From Sphingomonas sp. 1F27F7B (lineage in GTDB: Bacteria > Pseudomonadota > Alphaproteobacteria > Sphingomonadales > Sphingomonadaceae): DNA of 44,308 bases. The notes beneath the pieces are model-generated. The model saw only the letters and a list, made by a program, of their open reading frames with translations. It did not search any database and was not told the DNA's origin. The stretch spans positions 1-44,308 of the forward strand of contig NZ_SCMK01000033.1 of the NCBI RefSeq assembly GCF_005503355.1, given 5' to 3'. A program made the translations under genes and the position numbers. Below are positions 39,981 to 44,308 of the stretch, in pieces. Each line of letters begins with the position of its first letter. Position 1 is the stretch's first letter.

Positions 39981-40193
39981 TCAGTCGTCCTCCGGCTCCT
40001 CGTCGTCGTCCTCGTCGGCAAGCGCATCTTCCTCGTCGCTGTCGATCACGTCCTCGATCGCTTCGACGATCAGGTCGAGCTGCTCGAAGCTGGCGGTGAA
40101 CTCCAGCGTTTCGCCGTCGTCGTCCTCCAGGTGCAGCGTATAGTCGCCGTCGCTGTCGGGGGTGATGCTGAACTGTGCCAGGGTCCTCGCCAT
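39981..40193 (-). CDS. Small acidic protein of unknown function
   Basis: A 70-residue protein whose last 20 residues are almost all Asp/Glu (DSDEEDALADEDDDEEPEDD). The first half, ARTLAQFSITPDSDGDYTLHLEDDDGETLEFTASFEQLDLIVEAIED, looks like a small beta-beta-beta-alpha domain. Similar short acidic proteins are, as I recall, widespread in sphingomonads without an assigned role. It is convergent with the polyprenyl synthase gene (3-base gap) and divergent from hrpB. Confidence 0.75.
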   Translation of the reverse strand: MARTLAQFSITPDSDGDYTLHLEDDDGETLEFTASFEQLDLIVEAIEDVIDSDEEDALADEDDDEEPEDD

Positions 40194-40253
40194 GTCCTCA
40201 CTCCTCAGGCTTCGCTTGCGCCAAACCCGGCTTCGGGGAATTGGTTGCGCGTG

Positions 40254-42707
40254 ATGCGTGAGACATTGCCGATCCAGTCCGTCCTGCCCGACCTGCTCGG
40301 CGCGCTGCGCGCCGGCAACAACGCCGTGCTGGTCGCCCCGCCGGGGGCGGGCAAGACGACGGCGGTGGCGCCGGCGCTGCTCGGCGAGGCCTGGTGCACC
40401 GGCGAAGTGCTGCTGCTCTCCCCGCGCCGGCTGGCCGCGCGGGCGGCCGGCGAGCGGATGGCGGCACTGGCGGGCGAAAGCGTCGGCCGGACCTTCGGCT
40501 ATGCCACGCGCATGGACAGCAAGCGTTCGGCGGCGACGCGGGTGACGGTGGTGACGGAAGGGATCTTCGTCAACCGGATCCAGGCCGATCCCGAGCTGGC
40601 AGGCGTCTCCGCCGTGCTGTTCGACGAAGTGCACGAGCGCAGCCTCGACAGCGATTTCGGGCTGGCGCTGGCGCTCGACGCACAGGCCGCGCTGCGGCCC
40701 GACCTGCGGCTGGTCGCGATGTCGGCGACGCTCGACGGCGCGCGCTTCTCCGGCCTGATGGGCGGCGCACCGGTGGTGGAGAGCGAAGGGCGCAGCTGGC
40801 CGCTGGCGCTGCGCCATCTCGGCCGCGCCGCCGATGCCCGGATCGAGGAGGCGATGGCTGCGGCGATCCGCACGGCGCTGCGCGAGGCGGAGGGCGGCGT
40901 GCTTGCCTTCCTGCCGGGGGTTGCCGAGATCGAGCGAACGGCCGAGCGGATCGGCGAGGTGCCGGGCGCGGTGATCCACAAGCTCCATGGCAGCCTGGAA
41001 CCCGGCGCCCAGCGCGCGGCGATCGCGCCGGACCGGGAGGGCCGGCGAAAGATCGTCTTGGCTACCTCCATCGCCGAAACGTCGCTGACGCTCGAGGGAA
41101 TTCGTATCGTGGTCGATTCCGGGCTCGCCCGTCGCCCGCGCTACGATCGTGCCGCGGGCATGACCCGGCTGGTCACGGAACGCGCCAGCCAGGCCGCCGT
41201 CACCCAGCGCGCCGGCCGCGCCGCGCGCCAGGGGCCCGGCATGGCCTATCGGCTCTGGGAGGAAGCGGCGACCGCGGGCCTGCCGCGCTTCGATCCGCCC
41301 GAGATACTGGAAGCCGATCTCTCCGCGCTGATGCTCGATTGCGCGCTCTGGGGCGTACACGATCCGCGCGACCTGAACTGGCTCGATCCTCCGCCCGAAG
41401 CTGCACTGTCCGAGGCGCGCAGGCGGCTCGCCAGCCTCGAAGCGCTGGACCAAGACGGGCGGCCCACGGCGCATGGCAAGGCGATCGCCGGCCTGCCGCT
41501 GCCACCCCGGCTCGGCCATATGCTGGTCCGCGCCGCCGAACGCGGCATGGCGCGCACCGCAGCGGAAGTCGCGGTGCTGCTCGGCGAGCGTGGGCTGGGG
41601 GGCAGTGACGCCGATCTCGAGCTGCGCCTGCGCCGCTGGCGAAGCGAACGCGGCCCGCGCGCCGAGAATACCCGCCGGCTGGCGCAGCGCTGGGCCAGGA
41701 TTCTCCCGCTCTCCCCGGCCCCCTCCGCGGAAGCGGAGACGGAGAATGCGCTTGCCGCTTGCGTCGCGCTTGCCTTTCCCGATCGCATCGCCAAGCGGCG
41801 CGATGCCTCGGGCGAAAGCTGGGCCTCGGTCGGCGGCCGCGGATTCAGGCTCGACTCCGCCGCTTCGCTCGCCCGCTCCGAATGGCTGGCGGTGGCCGAG
41901 ACGCAGGGCATGGCGGCGGGCGCGCGCGTCCTTTCCGCCGCGCCCATCGACCCGGCCGCAGTGGAGTCGCTCTTCGCGGACCGGATCGAGACGCGCCGCA
42001 GCGTCCGCTTCGATCCCGCCACCGGCCGGATCGAAGCGCTCCGGGAACGCAGGCTCGGCGCGATCCGCCTCTCCAGCGGTCCTGATACGGCGGCCGCTCC
42101 CGCCGAGATCGAGAAGGCGCTGCTCGAAGGGGTGCGCGAGCATGGCCTGGCGCTGCTGCCCTGGCCCGATGCCGCCCGGGCATTGCGCACTCGCGCCGCC
42201 TATGCCGGGAACGATGCCCTCTCGGACGAGCGCCTGCTCGCCGCGCTCGACGACTGGCTGCCGGGGCTGCTCGCCGGCAAGCGCCGGCTCGACGCGGTCG
42301 ACGGGCTGACCACGGCGCTGAACAACCTGCTCGGCTGGGACGGCCAGAAGGCGCTCGACCGGCTCGCCCCGGCGCGCTTCGAGACTCCCGAAGGCTCGAC
42401 CTATGCGATCGACTATGCGGCGGAAGGCGGACCCACGGTCGAGGTCCGCGTCCAGGCGCTGTATGGGCTCGACACGCACCCCATGCTCGGCGACGGCACG
42501 CCGCTGGTGCTCAGCCTCACCTCGCCGGCCGGCCGGCCGATCCAGACCACGCGCGACTTGCCGGGCTTCTGGAAGGGCAGCTGGGCCGCCGTCGCCAAGG
42601 AAATGCGCGGCCGCTACCCCCGCCATCCCTGGCCCGAGGATCCCGCCGCCGCTTCGGCGACGCTCCGCACGAAAAAGGCAGATGCAAGGGCCGCCGGGCC
42701 GCGTTAA
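40254..42707 (+). CDS. hrpB: ATP-dependent DEAH-box helicase HrpB
   Basis: An 817-residue superfamily 2 helicase. Walker A APPGAGKT is at 28-35, motif II DEVHERSLDSDFG at 124-136, then SATLDG, HGSLEPGAQRAAI, ETSLTLEGIRIVVDSG and QRAGRAARQGPG. The C-terminal HrpB-specific domain ends LPGFWKGSWAAVAKEMRGRYPRHPWPEDP, a hallmark of the family. The biological role is unclear; an RNA role is assumed. ATG 40254 is used; GTG 40251 or TTG 40245 (GGGGA upstream) are alternatives. The NDUFS4-type gene follows 11 bases later. Confidence 0.92.
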   Translation: MRETLPIQSVLPDLLGALRAGNNAVLVAPPGAGKTTAVAPALLGEAWCTGEVLLLSPRRLAARAAGERMAALAGESVGRTFGYATRMDSKRSAATRVTVVTEGIFVNRIQADPELAGVSAVLFDEVHERSLDSDFGLALALDAQAALRPDLRLVAMSATLDGARFSGLMGGAPVVESEGRSWPLALRHLGRAADARIEEAMAAAIRTALREAEGGVLAFLPGVAEIERTAERIGEVPGAVIHKLHGSLEPGAQRAAIAPDREGRRKIVLATSIAETSLTLEGIRIVVDSGLARRPRYDRAAGMTRLVTERASQAAVTQRAGRAARQGPGMAYRLWEEAATAGLPRFDPPEILEADLSALMLDCALWGVHDPRDLNWLDPPPEAALSEARRRLASLEALDQDGRPTAHGKAIAGLPLPPRLGHMLVRAAERGMARTAAEVAVLLGERGLGGSDADLELRLRRWRSERGPRAENTRRLAQRWARILPLSPAPSAEAETENALAACVALAFPDRIAKRRDASGESWASVGGRGFRLDSAASLARSEWLAVAETQGMAAGARVLSAAPIDPAAVESLFADRIETRRSVRFDPATGRIEALRERRLGAIRLSSGPDTAAAPAEIEKALLEGVREHGLALLPWPDAARALRTRAAYAGNDALSDERLLAALDDWLPGLLAGKRRLDAVDGLTTALNNLLGWDGQKALDRLAPARFETPEGSTYAIDYAAEGGPTVEVRVQALYGLDTHPMLGDGTPLVLSLTSPAGRPIQTTRDLPGFWKGSWAAVAKEMRGRYPRHPWPEDPAAASATLRTKKADARAAGPR

Positions 42708-42718
42708 AGGGACTCGCC

Positions 42719-43003
42719 ATGACCAAGATCGCCCGCATCTATCAGAAGCCCAAGAACGCCATGCAGTCGGGCCGCGCGCGCACGACGCTCTGGATCCTCG
42801 AGTTCGAGCCGGTCCGCCGGCAACAAGCCGACCCGCTCACCGGCTGGGCCGGCGGCGAAGCGACCGCGGCCCAGCTGCGCATGAGCTTCCCCACCCTGGA
42901 AGCCGCCACCGGCTATGCCGAGCGCGAGGGCCTCGCCTTCCACGTGATCGCGGCGCCCGAGCGCAAGTTGAAGCTCCAGACCTACGCCGACAATTTCCGC
43001 TGA
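42719..43003 (+). CDS. NDUFS4-type accessory subunit of respiratory complex I
   Basis: A 94-residue protein of the ETC complex I subunit (NDUFS4/AQDQ) family. RIYQKPKNAMQSGRARTTLWILEFEP and DPLTGWAGGEATAAQLRMSFPTLEAATGYAEREG, ending KLQTYADNF, are the family signature. This accessory subunit is found in alphaproteobacteria and mitochondria, which supports the taxonomic assignment. It would bind the peripheral arm of NADH:ubiquinone oxidoreductase. It follows hrpB on the same strand, with ribosome site AAAGGGA. Confidence 0.9.
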   Translation: MTKIARIYQKPKNAMQSGRARTTLWILEFEPVRRQQADPLTGWAGGEATAAQLRMSFPTLEAATGYAEREGLAFHVIAAPERKLKLQTYADNFR

Positions 43004-43030
43004 TCGGATAGCGGCACCTCCCTCGTCGTC

Positions 43031-43049
43031 ACCCCGGCCCCGAGCCGGG
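43031..43049. repeat. CCCCGGC/GCCGGGG hairpin
   Basis: CCCCGGC-CCCGA-GCCGGGG is a perfect 7-bp hairpin 27 bases after the NDUFS4-type stop and before the convergent NUDIX gene. It is the second copy of the repeat at 22580-22600 and may end both transcripts. Confidence 0.65.
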
Positions 43050-43074
43050 GTCCGCGGTGCCATATCGGCAGCCC

Positions 43075-43605
43075 TTAATCCGCCAGCAAGGCGCCCGAAA
43101 GCAGCAGCAGCAGCTTTACGTCGATTGCCAGACCCTCGGCACGCTTCTCCGTGACGAAATCGGCAAGGCCGGCCAGCGGCACGCGGTGGACGATGATGTC
43201 CTCATCCTCCAGCCCGCCGCCTTCGCCCACCTTGGTCAGTCCCGTCGCGCGGACGAGCGTGAAGCCCTCGCTGACCAGGCCGGGCGAGGAATAATATTCG
43301 CCGAGGCTCTCGACGCGGGCGCAGTCATAGCCGGTCTCCTCGATCAGTTCGCGGCGCGCCGCATCGAAGGGCGAATCCCCTTCCCGCCCCGCCTCGTCGC
43401 CGACCAGCCCGGCCGGCAGCTCGAGACAGCGCTTGCCGAGCGGCACGCGATACTGGTCGACAAGCAGCACATGGCCGTCCGCGTCGATCGCCACGATCAC
43501 CGCGGCACGGATGCCGCGGGCGCGCGATACATATTCCCACTTCCCCCGCCGCTTGGCCGTGATCCACTTGCCCTGCCACGCGACTTCCTCGGGCGCATCG
43601 CTCAT
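43075..43605 (-). CDS. NUDIX hydrolase (ADP-ribose pyrophosphatase-like)
   Basis: A 176-residue NUDIX protein. The Nudix box region reads GDSPFDAARRELIEETGY, with the R-E-L-x-E-E-x-G core intact. The first metal-region glutamate of the consensus is aspartate here, in a position where ADP-ribose pyrophosphatases usually read GEDPLEAARREL. LELPAGLVGDE before the box and GEYYSSPGLVSEGFTLVRA after it point to the ADP-sugar pyrophosphatase subgroup. The ATG at 43605 overlaps the TPM-domain gene stop (ATGA), so translation is coupled. Confidence 0.87.
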   Translation of the reverse strand: MSDAPEEVAWQGKWITAKRRGKWEYVSRARGIRAAVIVAIDADGHVLLVDQYRVPLGKRCLELPAGLVGDEAGREGDSPFDAARRELIEETGYDCARVESLGEYYSSPGLVSEGFTLVRATGLTKVGEGGGLEDEDIIVHRVPLAGLADFVTEKRAEGLAIDVKLLLLLSGALLAD

Positions 43606-44273
43606 AGTTCGATCACTCGGTCGGGGAGTTCGTTCACATCGTCCTCGCTTCTCGGGAAGTGCTCGGCCAGGACCAGGCCGATCTGCTGCACCGCCTCGAC
43701 CATGCCCTTGCCCGGACGGTCGTGTTTGACGCCGCCCACCAGCGCCGCCATCGCGGCACCCCAGACATCGGCGGTGACTTTCGAATGAATCGCTTCGTCG
43801 GCGATGATTTCGGCGCGATGCTCGGCAAGGCTCAGATAGACGAGTACGCCGGTCGAGCCGCGCGTGCGCTTCTCGGCCGCCGCGCGGAACAGCTCCAGCG
43901 CGCGGCGATGGACACGGCGGGTCTTGGTCGCGCCGGGGGTGAGGAACAGCCGCAGCGCATCGAGTGCCAGCGCCACGCGCGCGACGAGGAAGGTCGCCGC
44001 CATCAGCACCAGCGCAATGGTGAGATACCAGCGCGCCGGCACCACTTGCGCCCAGCTGTCGACGAAACGGGTGTGCAGCCATTCCGCCGGCCAGGGCTGC
44101 CAGGCGAGCAGCGCGAGGACGAGGAGCATCGCCAGCACCGCCCAGTGCAGCGCCACGTCGTGATAGGGATCGGAGCGCCCCGCGACGACCGTGACGATCT
44201 CGCCATTGGTGGTCAGCTCGGCCGCGGTGACGGCCGCAGTCACGGCGTCGCGGTCCTGATCGGTCAATCGCAT
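43602..44273 (-). CDS. TPM-domain (TLP18.3/Psb32-type) membrane protein
   Basis: A 223-residue protein. The N-terminal RLTDQDRDAVTAAVTAAELTTNGEIVTVV begins a split TPM domain, interrupted by two hydrophobic segments (about residues 43-60 and 82-102). It continues from HRRALELFRAAAEKRTRGSTGVLVYLSLAEHRAEIIAD and VWGAAMAALVGG. The short-chain form with internal membrane helices matches bacterial YgcG-related partners. TPM proteins are acid-phosphatase-like in plants; the bacterial role is unclear. The end of another TPM-type gene lies just upstream on the same strand, as usual for paired TPM genes. Confidence 0.82.
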   Translation of the reverse strand: MRLTDQDRDAVTAAVTAAELTTNGEIVTVVAGRSDPYHDVALHWAVLAMLLVLALLAWQPWPAEWLHTRFVDSWAQVVPARWYLTIALVLMAATFLVARVALALDALRLFLTPGATKTRRVHRRALELFRAAAEKRTRGSTGVLVYLSLAEHRAEIIADEAIHSKVTADVWGAAMAALVGGVKHDRPGKGMVEAVQQIGLVLAEHFPRSEDDVNELPDRVIEL

Positions 44274-44274
44274 T

Positions 44275-44308
44275 TCACCAGCTCCCCGAGGCGCCGCCGC
44301 CCCCGAAC
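44275..44308 (-). CDS. C-terminal end of a TPM-domain (YgcG-type) protein, cut by window edge
   Basis: The visible codons read FGGGGASGSW then stop (44277-44275). A Gly-rich tail ending GGGASGSW is the typical end of YgcG-type TPM proteins, where a signal peptide, TPM domain and membrane helix precede it. Its stop is 1 base from the start of the next TPM gene, so the two are in one operon. Identification rests on the tail and the neighbour only. Confidence 0.6.
   Translation of the reverse strand, partial: FGGGGASGSW

Overview
The window is a gene-dense, GC-rich stretch of bacterial chromosome, about two thirds G+C. Coding regions carry strong third-position GC bias, which makes long empty antisense reading frames. 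Gene content and order point to an alphaproteobacterium of the Sphingomonas group. The evidence is rnd-lptC-lptA-lptB-rpoN in a row, mutY-DUF721-DsbA-like-smc in a row, split chorismate mutase and prephenate dehydratase, a serC-serA-hisZ block, an NDUFS4-type complex I subunit, and short palindromic intergenic repeats of the kind scattered through sphingomonad genomes. No tRNA, rRNA, CRISPR array, prophage or insertion sequence was seen.

Layout. 1-6484: a truncated cold-shock-type gene, a TerC membrane protein, RNase D, the LPS-transport genes lptC/A/B, rpoN, and a secreted EEP-family hydrolase. 6521-13726: two orphan genes, a divergent DNA-repair pair (MBL-fold exonuclease and Lhr-type helicase), a periplasmic two-motif aspartic protease, and a mannitol-dehydrogenase-family enzyme. 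13874-18282 (minus strand): serC, serA, a DUF559 gene inside repeats, and hisZ. 18441-22528: an extensin-like lipoprotein, a LOG-type protein, an NTF2-like protein, a membrane-anchored cytochrome c, and pheA.

22729-32953: a Cro/CI-type regulator translationally coupled to a four-helix membrane protein, nudC, a serine hydrolase, mutY, a DUF721 (DciA-like) protein, two tandem thioredoxin-fold genes, smc, a small membrane-protein gene broken by a 20-bp tandem duplication, and a secreted unknown. 33084-38888: a D-cysteine desulfhydrase-type enzyme, then a minus-strand run of chorismate mutase, a lipoprotein, GH130, GH13 and GT4. 38964-44308: polyprenyl diphosphate synthase, an acidic protein, HrpB helicase, an NDUFS4-type subunit, a NUDIX hydrolase, and one complete plus one partial TPM-domain gene.

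Most of the window is conserved housekeeping DNA, and I found no clear multi-gene novel defence or mobile system. The points most worth a second look are: (i) the 20-bp duplication after smc, which frameshifts a 52-residue membrane protein just downstream of a T-TTT-TTC slippery heptamer; (ii) the HTH/membrane-protein pair with a perfect inverted-repeat operator on its promoter; (iii) the DUF559 nuclease gene whose two ends are made of palindromic repeat; (iv) a foldable 150-nt stretch between convergent genes; (v) a serC leader with two hairpins; and (vi) a GH130-GH13-GT4 cluster that could run an intracellular oligosaccharide cycle.
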